Below are positions 9,580 through 18,896 of a stretch of DNA of 64,000 nucleotides, piece by piece. The DNA comes from Bacteroidia bacterium (GTDB taxonomy: Bacteria; Bacteroidota; Bacteroidia; SXHM01). A program made the position numbers and the translations under genes. The stretch spans positions 199,785-263,784 of the forward strand of contig JAJVIC010000006.1 in assembly GCA_022072225.1 (NCBI GenBank). The letters are read 5' to 3'. The notes under the pieces were generated by a model. The model did not search any database and had not been told where the DNA came from. It worked only from the letters and a program-made list of their open reading frames with translations. Every line of letters begins with the position of its first letter. Positions within the stretch are counted from its first letter, which is position 1.

Positions 9580-9959
9580 TTGTGGGTTTAATTAATTTTT
9601 GCGAAAGGTAGAAAAAATCTGCGTTGTTGATATTTGTCACATTTAAGGCTTTCTATTTCCTTTTTAACTTGCACTTTCTACTCTATTCTTTTGATTTCAT
9701 ATTAAATGTTAAGCCTCTTACTCCATTTCTATTTAACCACCACCTAAGCTGATTTTGGGTAAATATTTCCCCGTTGTAGCGGTGCGAACCCCGTTGTAAC
9801 TGTTACAACGATTTTTTCAAAATCGCTACCCCTTCTGTAAAGGTTACAACGTTGATCGGGATAAGCCAAACTATGTTATAACGGTTACAACCTTAATCGG
9901 CATTCAGCGATAAACGCTGTACAGATTCTCACTTCATTGGTTAAATTTACCGCCTGTAA
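9580..9959. other. 380-base intergenic region between divergent genes
   Basis: No gene is visible. The first 190 bases are AT-rich with no clear structure. The second half holds the 41-bp repeat array listed separately, then a short palindrome CAGCG-ATAAA-CGCTG (9905-9919). Next comes a variant -7 box TAAATTTA (9942-9949), ten bases before the ATG at 9960. Confidence 0.7.
9793..9915. repeat. Three degenerate 41-bp tandem units with a GTTACAAC core
   Basis: GTTACAAC occurs at 9802, 9843 and 9884, exactly 41 bases apart. In unit 1 the core is half of a perfect palindrome, CGTTGTAAC-T-GTTACAACG (9792-9810); unit 3 has the same palindrome with one mismatch (9875-9891). Units 2 and 3 also share a TnATCGG element downstream of the core. 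A weaker relative (GTTGTAGC-G-GTGCGAAC) lies 20 bases before unit 1. The array ends about 45 bases before the DUF5686 gene, so it could be an operator array. Confidence 0.7.
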
Positions 9960-12425
9960 ATGTTTTTCAGAAAACTTGTAATCCTTTTTTCAGCCGTTAT
10001 TTTTTCGGCTACTGCCTTTGCTGCCAAACTCAGCGGCCTTATAACCGACCAGAAAAACGAGCCGCTTCCTTTTCTTACCGTTAATATAGAAGGCACCACT
10101 ATCAGTACCATGACCAATGTTGATGGCAACTATTTTCTTGAACTGAAAGATGGATTTTATCACGTGGTGTTTCGCTACATCGGTTACCGAACAGAGACTC
10201 GTAATATTGAAATTCGGGGAAACGATGTTACCCTTGATATAACCATGCAGCCGCAGGCAATTGTATTAGCCGAAGCCGATGTAAACGGCAATGGCGAAGA
10301 CCCCGCTTACGAGATTATCCGCAAGGCGCAGCAGAAGCGAAAGTTTTATCTGGAGCAAGTGAAAAAATACTCCTGCGATGTGTATATAAAAGGAATGAAC
10401 TATGCCGAAAATGTTCCTAAAAGTATTCTCGGGCGCAACATTGAAATTGATGGTTTGGACAAAAACCGCAGCGGAATTGTTTACCTCAGCGAATCGGTTT
10501 CACGGTTTTATTTTGAAGCACCCAACAAACGGAAAGAAACCATTATATCGAGTAAAGTAAGCGGTAAATCACAGGCATTTACATGGAACAGTGCCGGTGA
10601 TTTTGATTTCAATTTTTACGAACCCAACATTGATGTAAGCTTTGCCGAACGCAATTTTATTTCACCGATTGCGCCCTCTGCTATGCTGCATTACCGCTAT
10701 AAATTAGTAGGTGCCTTTTATGAAGACACGGTGCTTGTAAACAAAATAGAAATTATTCCGCGCATAAAAGGTTCGCCTGCCTACAACGGTTTTATTTACA
10801 TACAGGAAAACACCTGGCGTATTCACAGTATTGAGTTTTACCTCACACGCGAATCTAATATTGAGTTTTTAGACACGCTGAAAATAAAACAGGTTTACAT
10901 TCCCGTTACCAAAGATGTGTGGATGAAAGGAACACAGAATTTCAATTTCAAATTTGATGTGAAATTGCTTGGATTTAAAGGCAACGGCTATTTTAACGGA
11001 ATTTATTCCAAATATGATTTAGGTTCTGAATTCAGCAAAAAATTCTTCAAAGCCGAGAAGGTAAAAGTGGAAGAAAACTCCAACAAACGCAGTGATGAAT
11101 ACTGGAATGAAGTGCGCCTTGTTCCGCTTACTCCGCTTGAAATAGAAGACTACAAAGAGAAAGACAGCATTGAGGTTTTGAAAGAAACCAAAGTGTATCA
11201 GGATTCGATTGACAAGAAGAAAAACAAGTACCGTGTTTCCAATTTTATTTTCGGTTATACCATGCGCAATACTCATCGCAATATTGACTGGAATATTCCT
11301 ACGCTGTTTGAAATTCTGCAGTTCAATACCGTTGAAGGAATTGTGGTGAACCCCACCTACAGCGTTGAATGGGAACACAAGGAACTGAAGAAACGGTTGC
11401 GTATTGACAACACATTCCGTTACGGTTTCAGCAGTCAGAAATTTTACGGTAAGCTAGGTTTTAATTACCGCTTCAATGCAATTAATCGCATGTACATTCG
11501 TGCAGAGTTGGGGAAATTTGTAAGTCAGTATAACGAAGCAAATCCCATTGCACCGTTTATCAATTCGCTTTACACTGTTTTTTTAGAAAAAAATTACCTG
11601 AAAATTTTTGAAAAAACCTATGCCAATGCCGGTTGGGGAATGGAAATTTTTAACGGTGTAAATTTGAATTTGGGTGCCGAATATGCAGCGCGAAACCCTC
11701 TGGCAAATGCAAGCAATCTGAGTGCAATTTATGTGGATGGCAAGAAGAATGAGTTTACTTCCAACAACCCGCAAAATCCGGCAAATGATTTAGCGGCTTT
11801 TGTCCCTTATCGTGCATTTACGTTTGGTGCAAATGTTCGCATTCGTTTCGGACAACGCTACTATTTATATCCGCACGAAAAGTTCAGTTCCGATTCAAAA
11901 TATCCTACTATAAGAATCAGCTACGAAAAAGGAATTGCCGGTATTTTCGGCAGCAGCACTAACTTTGATTTTGCGCGTATTTCAGTTGATGACGATATGA
12001 AATTAGGCGTTTTCGGAACTTCGGAATATACGGTAAGCGTTGGAAAATTCTTCAACAAAAGCAATGTTCCTTTTGTGGACTACCGCCATTTTATGACCAG
12101 CGAAGTTATTCTTGCTCCTCAGCGTTTATCAGCATTTCGCGCTATGCCGTATTACCGTTTAAGTACTATAGGTGAATATATGGAGGCACATTACGAACAT
12201 CATTTCAACGGTTTCCTTTTCGGTACTATTCCCGTTTGGAAAAAATTAGGATGGCAGCCCGTTGTGGGTTCTCATTTTCTCTGGGACTTCCGCAACAATC
12301 ACCAGTATGTGGAGGTAACTGCCGGTCTGGAGCATATCTTTAAAATAGGCAGAATAGACTTTGTGGCTGCTTTTGAAAACAACCACAAGCCCAGAACGGC
12401 AATACGGGTTAGTTTAGGATTTTAG
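9960..12425 (+). CDS. DUF5686 outer-membrane protein with carboxypeptidase-like N-domain
   Basis: An 821-residue protein. Residues 1-21 are a signal peptide. Residues 22-95 form a carboxypeptidase-D regulatory-like beta-sandwich (LSGLITDQKNEPLPFLTVNI, STMTNVDGNYFLEL, FRYIGYRTE), the domain also found at the N-terminus of SusC-type receptors. The remaining 700 residues match the DUF5686 family (ADPAYEIIRKA-like segment near 105-120, then alternating strands with YDLGSEFSKKFF) and end in an aromatic beta-strand finishing with F, as outer-membrane barrels do. The role is unknown; it has no TonB plug domain. A repeat array lies directly upstream. Confidence 0.87.
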   Translation: MFFRKLVILFSAVIFSATAFAAKLSGLITDQKNEPLPFLTVNIEGTTISTMTNVDGNYFLELKDGFYHVVFRYIGYRTETRNIEIRGNDVTLDITMQPQAIVLAEADVNGNGEDPAYEIIRKAQQKRKFYLEQVKKYSCDVYIKGMNYAENVPKSILGRNIEIDGLDKNRSGIVYLSESVSRFYFEAPNKRKETIISSKVSGKSQAFTWNSAGDFDFNFYEPNIDVSFAERNFISPIAPSAMLHYRYKLVGAFYEDTVLVNKIEIIPRIKGSPAYNGFIYIQENTWRIHSIEFYLTRESNIEFLDTLKIKQVYIPVTKDVWMKGTQNFNFKFDVKLLGFKGNGYFNGIYSKYDLGSEFSKKFFKAEKVKVEENSNKRSDEYWNEVRLVPLTPLEIEDYKEKDSIEVLKETKVYQDSIDKKKNKYRVSNFIFGYTMRNTHRNIDWNIPTLFEILQFNTVEGIVVNPTYSVEWEHKELKKRLRIDNTFRYGFSSQKFYGKLGFNYRFNAINRMYIRAELGKFVSQYNEANPIAPFINSLYTVFLEKNYLKIFEKTYANAGWGMEIFNGVNLNLGAEYAARNPLANASNLSAIYVDGKKNEFTSNNPQNPANDLAAFVPYRAFTFGANVRIRFGQRYYLYPHEKFSSDSKYPTIRISYEKGIAGIFGSSTNFDFARISVDDDMKLGVFGTSEYTVSVGKFFNKSNVPFVDYRHFMTSEVILAPQRLSAFRAMPYYRLSTIGEYMEAHYEHHFNGFLFGTIPVWKKLGWQPVVGSHFLWDFRNNHQYVEVTAGLEHIFKIGRIDFVAAFENNHKPRTAIRVSLGF

Positions 12426-12937
12426 TGATGATGCCCGCCCGGTCCGTGAACGTGCCCGTGTGCTAATTCATCAGGTGTAGCAGGCCTTACTGCCACTACT
12501 TCGCCTTCAAAACGCAGATGATGTCCTGCCAGAGGATGATTGAAATCCATAGTTACATCATTAATTCCAACTTTTGTAACAATGCCGCGCATGTGATGCC
12601 CTTCGTTATCCTGCATGGGAATAATAGCTCCAACTTTCAACAGGTCGCGTTGAATTTCGCCTTTCTCGTTTTTGAATGCTTCAATCGGAAGGTCAACTAA
12701 ATTATCGGGATGTTTTTCTCCGTAAGCATCTTCGGGTTTTATACTGAAATTAAAGGTATCTCCCAATGCAAGTCCGTTAAGGTTTGCTTCAAATCCGGCA
12801 ATCATTCCGCCAACTCCAAAAAGGAACGTCAGTGGATTGTTTTTTCCTGCTTCTTCAACAAATTTTTCTTCTCCGCCTTCGGGTTTTGAATTGAGTTTGT
12901 AGGTTACTGATACTACAGAGTTGGTTGTGATTTTCAT
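12422..12937 (-). CDS. slyD: SlyD-type FKBP peptidyl-prolyl isomerase
   Basis: Cytoplasmic prolyl isomerase and chaperone. The start at 12937 gives MKITTNSVVSVTYKL, aligning with the SlyD family; an upstream in-frame ATG would add 14 unlike residues. FKBP elements are clear (PLTFLFGVGGMIAGFEANLNGLALGD, then NHPLAGHHLRFEGEVVAVR), with the insert-in-flap chaperone domain between them. The tail HGHVHGPGGHHH is a short histidine-rich metal-binding end like that of SlyD, so a nickel or zinc delivery role is possible. It overlaps the stop of the convergent DUF5686 gene by four bases. Confidence 0.92.
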   Translation of the reverse strand: MKITTNSVVSVTYKLNSKPEGGEEKFVEEAGKNNPLTFLFGVGGMIAGFEANLNGLALGDTFNFSIKPEDAYGEKHPDNLVDLPIEAFKNEKGEIQRDLLKVGAIIPMQDNEGHHMRGIVTKVGINDVTMDFNHPLAGHHLRFEGEVVAVRPATPDELAHGHVHGPGGHHH

Positions 12938-13024
12938 GTTTTTCGAAATTTTTTGCATAGGTAAGTCTTTTTCCGTCAATCCTGAAATCTTATCAGAAAG
13001 TTTGGTTTATAAAATAATTGGACG

Positions 13025-14212
13025 TTACTCTACAGCCTTTAACCTTCTGCTCACCACAATACTAAGCAGTGTGGCAGCAATAGCTAAGTAACCTGCGTAG
13101 TTGTAATTAAGCATCTTACCTCCTGCTTCGGTTATTACAATCATACCGCCAATCATAGAAGCTCCCGCTGAAGAAAACTGCTGCACAGCCGAGTTGATAC
13201 TCATAAAACTTCCGCGATGTTGCGGCTCAACGGCACTTGTTATCATAGTCATTCCCGGAACCACACGCCCCGAAATGGTAACAAAGAAAAACACCGAAAC
13301 CAACAACACAATCCATAAAGCAGTTTCCTGCACATTGGTAACTATAAACAATGGTATAACTGAAAGCAACGCAAGAATGGTAAACACCTTAGGCTTTCCA
13401 TACTTATCTGAAAGCTTTCCAATCCATGGATTAGTAAAAAAAGTTGCTCCACCGCCCAACAGATAAACATATGTTAACTCTTTTTCCGAAACACCCATAT
13501 TACTTACCATGTAAGGGCTTATAAACGGAATAACCACAAACTGACCCATTACCATCAGAAACATAAAGAGCAATGCTTTCAATAAATTTTTTGTCCGTCC
13601 GATGTTTAATAAAAAATCAAAAATGCGGGCATCTTCTGCACCTTTGCCAATATGAGCCCGCAGCGCAGGTACATATAAATAAATACCCGCAGAAATGAAT
13701 ACACCGGCCACACCCAACGCATGAAATGGCAAATGCCAGTTTGCCAGTGAAGCCAGAAACAACCCCAATGGAACACCTATTGCCGCAGCAAACGAAAACG
13801 AAGCCATTACCACACCCATGGCAGCGCCCCTGCGCTCAAAGGGAAAGGCATCTGCAATAATGGAATACACCAAAGCATTCATTACCCCGCCAAAAGCACC
13901 GGTTATTATACGGGCAGCCAAAAGAAACTCGTATGAATTGGCAAAGCCGCATGAAAAAGTTCCGGCAGTAAAACACAAAAAAGCAAATAGTAAAACCAGC
14001 TTACGGTCAAACCTGTCAGCAACAAAAGCAAACAGAAATCCAACTACACCGGCACTGAACGTATAGGAAGAAACCATTAACGCAAATTGCTGTGGATTAA
14101 TCTCCAGCAAGCGCATTAACTGCGGACCCAAAGGCATCACAATCATAAAGTCAACAATGTGTGTAAACTGTACGGCTGCCAGAAGGAAGAGAAGTATTTT
14201 TTCTTTGCTCAT
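13025..14212 (-). CDS. Major facilitator superfamily exporter
   Basis: A 395-residue protein with twelve predicted membrane helices. The MFS motif A-like loop between helices 2 and 3 is present (VADRFDRKLVLL), with its counterpart in the second half (GKLSDKYGKPKV). The length and the motif-C-like glycines in helix 5 (FSFAAAIGVPLG) fit proton-driven drug or metabolite exporters of the DHA1 group. The substrate is unknown. The gene is divergent from ubiX; a minus-strand TAGCTTTG box (14234-14227) sits 15 bases before its start. Confidence 0.88.
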   Translation of the reverse strand: MSKEKILLFLLAAVQFTHIVDFMIVMPLGPQLMRLLEINPQQFALMVSSYTFSAGVVGFLFAFVADRFDRKLVLLFAFLCFTAGTFSCGFANSYEFLLAARIITGAFGGVMNALVYSIIADAFPFERRGAAMGVVMASFSFAAAIGVPLGLFLASLANWHLPFHALGVAGVFISAGIYLYVPALRAHIGKGAEDARIFDFLLNIGRTKNLLKALLFMFLMVMGQFVVIPFISPYMVSNMGVSEKELTYVYLLGGGATFFTNPWIGKLSDKYGKPKVFTILALLSVIPLFIVTNVQETALWIVLLVSVFFFVTISGRVVPGMTMITSAVEPQHRGSFMSINSAVQQFSSAGASMIGGMIVITEAGGKMLNYNYAGYLAIAATLLSIVVSRRLKAVE

Positions 14213-14300
14213 AAAATTTAGGGCGGCAAAGCTAAATGTATTTTTGTTGTTACTAAGGTCGATAAGAACAAATACATCGCTACTTTTGTTTCTTAAGCCT

Positions 14301-14870
14301 ATGCAAAAACATAAAATAGTAGTAGCTGTTACCGGTGCCAGCGGAAGTATTTACGCCAAAGTTCTGTTTGATAAACTGCAACAACTGCACGAACAGATTG
14401 AGGATGTTGGAGTAGTGATGAGCGATAATGCACGCGATGTATGGAAGTTTGAATTAGGCAACACCGATTATGAAAAGCTGCCGTTCAAGATATACAGCAA
14501 GAATGATTTCTTTTCTCCCTTTGCATCCGGTTCGGCAAAATATAACACCATGATTGTTTGTCCTTGTTCCATGGGAACATTGGCAAGAATAGCAAGTGGC
14601 ATCTCCAATGATTTAACTACCCGCGCTGCCGATGTAATACTAAAGGAACGCAGAAAACTCATCCTTGTTCCGCGCGATACACCTTACAGTTTGATACATA
14701 TCAACAACATGAAAACAATTACTGAAGCAGGTGGAATAATCTGTCCTGCCTCGCCATCGTTTTACTCGCGTCCCGAAAGTTTTGAGCAGCTTGCCGCAAC
14801 CGTTGTTGACCGCGTTCTGGATTTAGCAGGACTGGAAATAAAAAGTTTTCGCTGGAAGGAAAATAACTAA
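14301..14870 (+). CDS. ubiX: Flavin prenyltransferase UbiX
   Basis: Makes prenylated FMN, the cofactor of UbiD-family decarboxylases, from FMN and dimethylallyl phosphate. The 189 residues carry the flavin-binding TGASGSIYA at the N-terminus, the CPCSMGTLARIASGISNDL segment, the LVPRDTPYSLIHINNM loop with its Arg and Tyr, and the ICPASPSFYSRPES ending. I chose the ATG at 14301 because upstream in-frame sequence does not belong to the family and a TACTTTTG box (14281-14288) ends 12 bases before it. No ubiD partner lies in the window; it may serve a futalosine-type menaquinone pathway (see mqnA). Confidence 0.95.
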   Translation: MQKHKIVVAVTGASGSIYAKVLFDKLQQLHEQIEDVGVVMSDNARDVWKFELGNTDYEKLPFKIYSKNDFFSPFASGSAKYNTMIVCPCSMGTLARIASGISNDLTTRAADVILKERRKLILVPRDTPYSLIHINNMKTITEAGGIICPASPSFYSRPESFEQLAATVVDRVLDLAGLEIKSFRWKENN

Positions 14871-14878
14871 GTTTGGGC

Positions 14879-15931
14879 ATGAGAAACCTCAGGCTACTAT
14901 TTTTACTATTCCTTACTTCGTGCGCTGCTCCCATTCTTGATGAGCCAACCATTATTGCCACCTTTCAGGAAAGCGGACTTGATTGCTCATGGGATCCTTC
15001 GGGCAGCAACCGTATTCTCTACTCACAAAAAGGAACAGATGGATATTATGATATTCGTATGTCTTACCCTGACGGAACGGAAGACACTTGCCTGACCTGC
15101 GACCATCCTGCATTACCCAACAAACACATCGCCAACATGGCATGGAGTTACGATGGTAAATGGTGCATTTTTGTAGCTGAGAAAGCCGTGCATCCCGGAA
15201 CCTCAACCGATGCGCTTCCCGGCTTTGGTGCTTACTGCGACATCTGGATTATGCGCGTTGACAGCAGTGCCATTTTTAAAATCGTTGACATACCGAATGA
15301 ATATGACCATGGTGTTATTTGTCCGCGCTTTTCGCCCGACATGACCAAAATTTCATGGACCGACAGAGTAGAAGCCCCCAACTTTTTAGATGGCAAGAAA
15401 CTGGCCGGCTATTGGGTAATTAAAACGGCTGATTTTGCTTTTGACTCAACTGGTGTTCCTGTGGTAAGCAATGTGCAGGTAGTACCAACAGGCGAACCAT
15501 CGTTTTATGAGTGCTATGGTTTCTCGCCCGACAATCAAAAACTGATTTATTGCAGCAGCGTTAATCAGCCTTCATTCTGGGATCAGCATATTTATACCAT
15601 TAATGTTGACGGAACTAATATTCAAAAATTAACCGATAAGAATTACAATGAACATGGTCATTACCGCCCTGACGGAAATAAAATTGTGTGGATGAGCAAC
15701 ACCGAAAGCAAAGCAGGCGGAACCGATTGGTGGATAATGAATACTGATGGCAGCGACAAAAAACGCCTGAGCTACATGAACGAACCCAAGAACGGACAAT
15801 ACGCAGGACACGCGGTGTGGGCTGGCCTCGGCTCGTTTGACCCGATTAATCAAAACCGCTTTATCAGCGGAGTGCAATTAGACCTTGTATCGCAGGAAGG
15901 TAAAATTGTGATTGTGGAAATTCTACCCTAA
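14879..15931 (+). CDS. TolB-like beta-propeller lipoprotein
   Basis: A 350-residue lipoprotein; the ATG at 14879 gives a short signal peptide with lipobox LFLTSC. The rest consists of PD40/WD40-like blades as in TolB: repeated aspartates and tryptophans in segments like NMAWSYDGKWCIFVAE, ICPRFSPDMTKISWTD, GFSPDNQKLIYCSS, YRPDGNKIVWMSN. Family members bind partners or ligands in the periplasm or at the surface; the target here is unknown. It starts eight bases after ubiX and may be cotranscribed with it. Confidence 0.82.
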   Translation: MRNLRLLFLLFLTSCAAPILDEPTIIATFQESGLDCSWDPSGSNRILYSQKGTDGYYDIRMSYPDGTEDTCLTCDHPALPNKHIANMAWSYDGKWCIFVAEKAVHPGTSTDALPGFGAYCDIWIMRVDSSAIFKIVDIPNEYDHGVICPRFSPDMTKISWTDRVEAPNFLDGKKLAGYWVIKTADFAFDSTGVPVVSNVQVVPTGEPSFYECYGFSPDNQKLIYCSSVNQPSFWDQHIYTINVDGTNIQKLTDKNYNEHGHYRPDGNKIVWMSNTESKAGGTDWWIMNTDGSDKKRLSYMNEPKNGQYAGHAVWAGLGSFDPINQNRFISGVQLDLVSQEGKIVIVEILP

Positions 15932-16012
15932 GGCAAAATCTTTCACCCGAATTTCAGGCAATACTCATTGACGGAAATTGATTTTTTACACACTTCACAA
16001 TGATTTTTATCA

Positions 16013-16043
16013 TTGACTTAAAGAGCCATTGATTTTAATTTTG
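16013..16043 (+). promoter_or_regulatory. Promoter of the LamG-domain secreted protein
   Basis: TTG (16013-16015), 20-base spacer, TAATTTTG (16036-16043): full consensus. Transcription should start near 16050, about 14 bases before the ATG. Confidence 0.75.
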
Positions 16044-16062
16044 GGCAAAAAAATATAAATCC

Positions 16063-17043
16063 ATGAAAAACTTATACTTAACCCTCAACATCATTATCCT
16101 GTCTGCAATCAGTGCTTTCAGCCAACCATCACCTGTTGCTTATTATAGTTTCTCTGGAAATGCTGATGATTCAGGAAGTAATTCCATTGATGGAACAACT
16201 TATGGAAATCCATCTCTTACAACAGATAATTCAGGAAATACCAACAGCGCCTATGAATTTGACGGGATTGATGATTACATAGACCTTGGCAGCAGTTTGG
16301 TTCTAAAACCTTCATCGCAGGTTTCTTTGTCCCTTTGGGCATACAGCAGCAACTGGACTTCCTTTGCTTCATGGGCTGCATTGGCGGGTAATACTGCTTC
16401 GGGTGGTTATGAACTTATTATTAATGGTTCGGATGGCACTCTGGAAGCAGAGGTTAGAAGAAATGGTGATTATGGAATTGCTTCTGTGGCCTTAACAACG
16501 TTAAGCAGCGGTTGGCATCATTTTGCTTTAACCTATGATGGTCGCTACACGGTATTGTATGTAGATGGAAGTGCTGTAAACACAGATGATGCAGGCGGAA
16601 ACTATTCTGTTGAATACGGGTATCCAAATAACAGCACCATAATTGGCGATGAAGCAGGAACAGGTTCCACACCTGAAGGAGACAGCTACACCGGTAAAAT
16701 AGATGAGGTTCGGTTTTATGATGTAGCGTTAACCGCTCAGGAAGTACTGACACTTTACAATTCATCAACAGGTTTAACAGAAAATTATTTTACCGGAACT
16801 TCTGCAAAGTTTTTTCCTAATCCGGCTTTAGAAAAAATCTTCATTACAAATCTTCATGGAGCAGATGAGTATACGATAGCACTTACTGATATTTCCGGCA
16901 AAACTGTAAGCAAGAGCTCAGCAAGGGTAACTAACGGACTAATAGTTTACAGCAAACCAACTTCTATTGAAGCCGGTCTTTATCTGCTAACCTTAACAGA
17001 TGTTTCGGGTAATAGCTTTTCAGAAAAGGTAGTCTTTAAATAA
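16063..17043 (+). CDS. Secreted LamG/concanavalin-like lectin protein with T9SS sorting domain
   Basis: A 326-residue protein with a signal peptide (IIILSAISAFSQ). Residues 22-240 form a laminin-G/pentraxin-like jelly roll: YSFSGNADDSGSN, YEFDGIDDYIDLGSS, LSLWAYSSNWTS, the GWHHFALTYDGRYTVLYVDG strand pair, and IDEVRFYDVALTAQEV are diagnostic. Residues 250-326 are the sorting domain (KFFPNPALEKIFI, LTDISGKTV, EAGLYLL, basic end). It probably binds carbohydrate or another surface ligand; no catalytic domain is attached. It has its own strong promoter, and a long hairpin follows it. Confidence 0.87.
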   Translation: MKNLYLTLNIIILSAISAFSQPSPVAYYSFSGNADDSGSNSIDGTTYGNPSLTTDNSGNTNSAYEFDGIDDYIDLGSSLVLKPSSQVSLSLWAYSSNWTSFASWAALAGNTASGGYELIINGSDGTLEAEVRRNGDYGIASVALTTLSSGWHHFALTYDGRYTVLYVDGSAVNTDDAGGNYSVEYGYPNNSTIIGDEAGTGSTPEGDSYTGKIDEVRFYDVALTAQEVLTLYNSSTGLTENYFTGTSAKFFPNPALEKIFITNLHGADEYTIALTDISGKTVSKSSARVTNGLIVYSKPTSIEAGLYLLTLTDVSGNSFSEKVVFK

Positions 17044-17079
17044 AGGCTGAATTATTTTTTCAGGGTTTTGTAACGAAAG

Positions 17080-17127
17080 AGTGTATCCTGTATTATGTGA
17101 TTAAAACCACATACTATAGGATGCACT
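17080..17127. repeat. Long imperfect inverted repeat (stem-loop) between two secreted-protein genes
   Basis: Arms 17080-17099 and 17108-17127 pair at 19 of 20 positions in RNA (two G-U pairs, one mismatch) around an eight-base loop. No T-run follows, so it is not a standard intrinsic terminator. It lies 36 bases after one stop codon and 30 bases before the next ATG. Confidence 0.7.
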
Positions 17128-17157
17128 TTCTACGTTAACTAATTAAAACCAATCAAC

Positions 17158-18396
17158 ATGAAAAAATGTATCTCCGTTTTCGCGTTAGTGATTACACTTT
17201 GCGGAAACATTCAATCACAACCGGTACAACGTGCCAATGTTTATTTTAAAAACAACAGCGCAGAACTGACTGCAACCGTTGCCGGTTTGCTCGACACCAT
17301 ATATTCCAAACTGCCCGAGGGCAAAAAAATCCGCATTGGTCTGGTAGGTGATGGCGAAGATTTCTCCATGACCCGTTTCAGTGACGAACGTTTTAACAGC
17401 GTGCAGCAATACCTGCTTTCAAAAAATGTAAAGCCTGAATTTATCCGGTATGAAATTACTGCATCGGGTGGCGAAGCGGTGATTGAAAAAGAACTGACGG
17501 TTTCTGCTAAACATATTTTAGGTATTGGTGATTATTTCGCGAAGAACGTTCAATCATTTACCATCAATCCTGCGGAAGAAAACACCATTCGCGGAGAGAA
17601 GGGGACTGAGATTACTTTCCCGGCTTATGCATTTTTGTGTGCTGATGGTTCAGAGCCCGGTGATAAAATCCGCATCGAGTTGCAGGAGTTTTACAGTCGC
17701 GGTGATTTACTGAAAGCCGACCTTCACACCATGTCGGGCAGCAATATTCTGGAAACAGGAGGAACCGTTCACGTTGTTGCTTTTTGCGGTAACGAGGAAG
17801 CGCAACTTGCCGATGGCGCACAAATGACTTTAGCTTTTCCTTACAAACAATACAAAGAAGGGATGCAGACTTTTAATGGTTTTGAAGAAGACGGTATGCT
17901 CGATTGGGTTGCTTCAGGAGAAGGAAGTGAAAGTCCGGTTTCGGAAGAGGATTTATATTTTGATCCTGAAACTGAACAATACTACAGCAACATTGGCGAT
18001 GTATTTTTTCAGGTGAATAAAAACGAAGCCGGCTTAGACAGCTACCTATTAAGCAGCGGGTCATTAGGTTGGATTAACTGCGACCGCTTTTATGACGACC
18101 CTGCCGAAAAAATGGAACTGGTGGTGAGCGTTGATACCGCTCTGCATCCATCCGTGCGTTTGGTTTTCAAAAACATACAGTCGGTAATGTCGGGTTATGC
18201 AGATGAGAATGGGAAAATACGTTTTGAAGGAATTCCCCAAGGCAGTGAGGTAAGTTTGGTGGCTTACAGTATTGTGGACAACAAGCCATACATGGCGCTA
18301 AAGAACGTAGTGGTAAACAGCAACAACGAAGAGCAAATGAATCTTACCGAAACCAGCAAAAAATGGATGGAGCGGGAGTTGCTGAGTTTGAAGTAA
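17158..18396 (+). CDS. Exported protein, OmpA-like N-domain plus ZU5-like beta domain; function unknown
   Basis: A 412-residue protein with a signal peptide (ISVFALVITLCGNIQSQ). Residues 25-115 look like a degenerate OmpA-type peptidoglycan-binding fold (VYFKNNSAELTATVAGLLD, then an Arg-containing FSDERFNSVQQYLLSKNV helix). Residues 130-260 match a beta domain frequent in Bacteroidota surface proteins (ENTIRGEKGTEITFPAYAF, DKIRIELQEFYSRGDLLKA, then SNILETGGTVHVVA), which resembles ZU5. The C-terminal 130 residues are another beta domain. There is no sorting signal. An envelope-anchoring role is inferred; no function is known. Confidence 0.7.
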   Translation: MKKCISVFALVITLCGNIQSQPVQRANVYFKNNSAELTATVAGLLDTIYSKLPEGKKIRIGLVGDGEDFSMTRFSDERFNSVQQYLLSKNVKPEFIRYEITASGGEAVIEKELTVSAKHILGIGDYFAKNVQSFTINPAEENTIRGEKGTEITFPAYAFLCADGSEPGDKIRIELQEFYSRGDLLKADLHTMSGSNILETGGTVHVVAFCGNEEAQLADGAQMTLAFPYKQYKEGMQTFNGFEEDGMLDWVASGEGSESPVSEEDLYFDPETEQYYSNIGDVFFQVNKNEAGLDSYLLSSGSLGWINCDRFYDDPAEKMELVVSVDTALHPSVRLVFKNIQSVMSGYADENGKIRFEGIPQGSEVSLVAYSIVDNKPYMALKNVVVNSNNEEQMNLTETSKKWMERELLSLK

Positions 18397-18398
18397 AA

Positions 18399-18896
18399 TC
18401 AGCCTTTTCTTATCTTTTCCTCTATGGCAGAGGTAGAATATCCCGGCACAAAGTCGATGGTCTTAACTTCGCCCTGGTAGGTTTTCAGAATGTCGTAACC
18501 CACAATTTGCTCGGGTTTATAATCGCTGCCTTTTACAAGAACATGAGGACGAATATGTGAAATCAGATTATAAGGTGTGTCTTCATCAAATAAAACCACC
18601 GCATCTACAAACAGTAAGGATGCAAGAATTGAAGCACGCGATTTTTCATCCTGCAAAGGGCGGTGATTTCCTTTCAGGCGCTTTACGGAACTATCGGTGT
18701 TTAAACCAACAATTAATACATCACCTAAATCTTTGGCTTTTGAAAGATACTCAACATGCCCGTAGTGCAGCAAATCAAAACAGCCGTTGGTGAACACAAT
18801 TTTCCTTTCGTAAAAACGCCAGGTGTTTAATGCCTTTTGCAGCGGGTCTCCTGAAAGGATTTTAGATTGTATTATTTCAAATTTACTTTTTCTCAA
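18399..18896 (-). CDS. rfaE2: D-glycero-beta-D-manno-heptose 1-phosphate adenylyltransferase
   Basis: Transfers AMP to heptose 1-phosphate to make ADP-heptose for lipopolysaccharide core. The 165 residues form a single nucleotidyltransferase domain equal to the C-terminal half of E. coli HldE. The TNGCFDLLHYGHVEYL segment carries the HxGH motif (HYGH), and LVKGSDY and the late YSTSAI end are typical. The kinase half is not in the window. Its start overlaps the end of the flippase-like gene by 14 bases, so the two are cotranscribed in the panC-panD-flippase-rfaE2 operon. Confidence 0.92.
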   Translation of the reverse strand: MRKSKFEIIQSKILSGDPLQKALNTWRFYERKIVFTNGCFDLLHYGHVEYLSKAKDLGDVLIVGLNTDSSVKRLKGNHRPLQDEKSRASILASLLFVDAVVLFDEDTPYNLISHIRPHVLVKGSDYKPEQIVGYDILKTYQGEVKTIDFVPGYSTSAIEEKIRKG

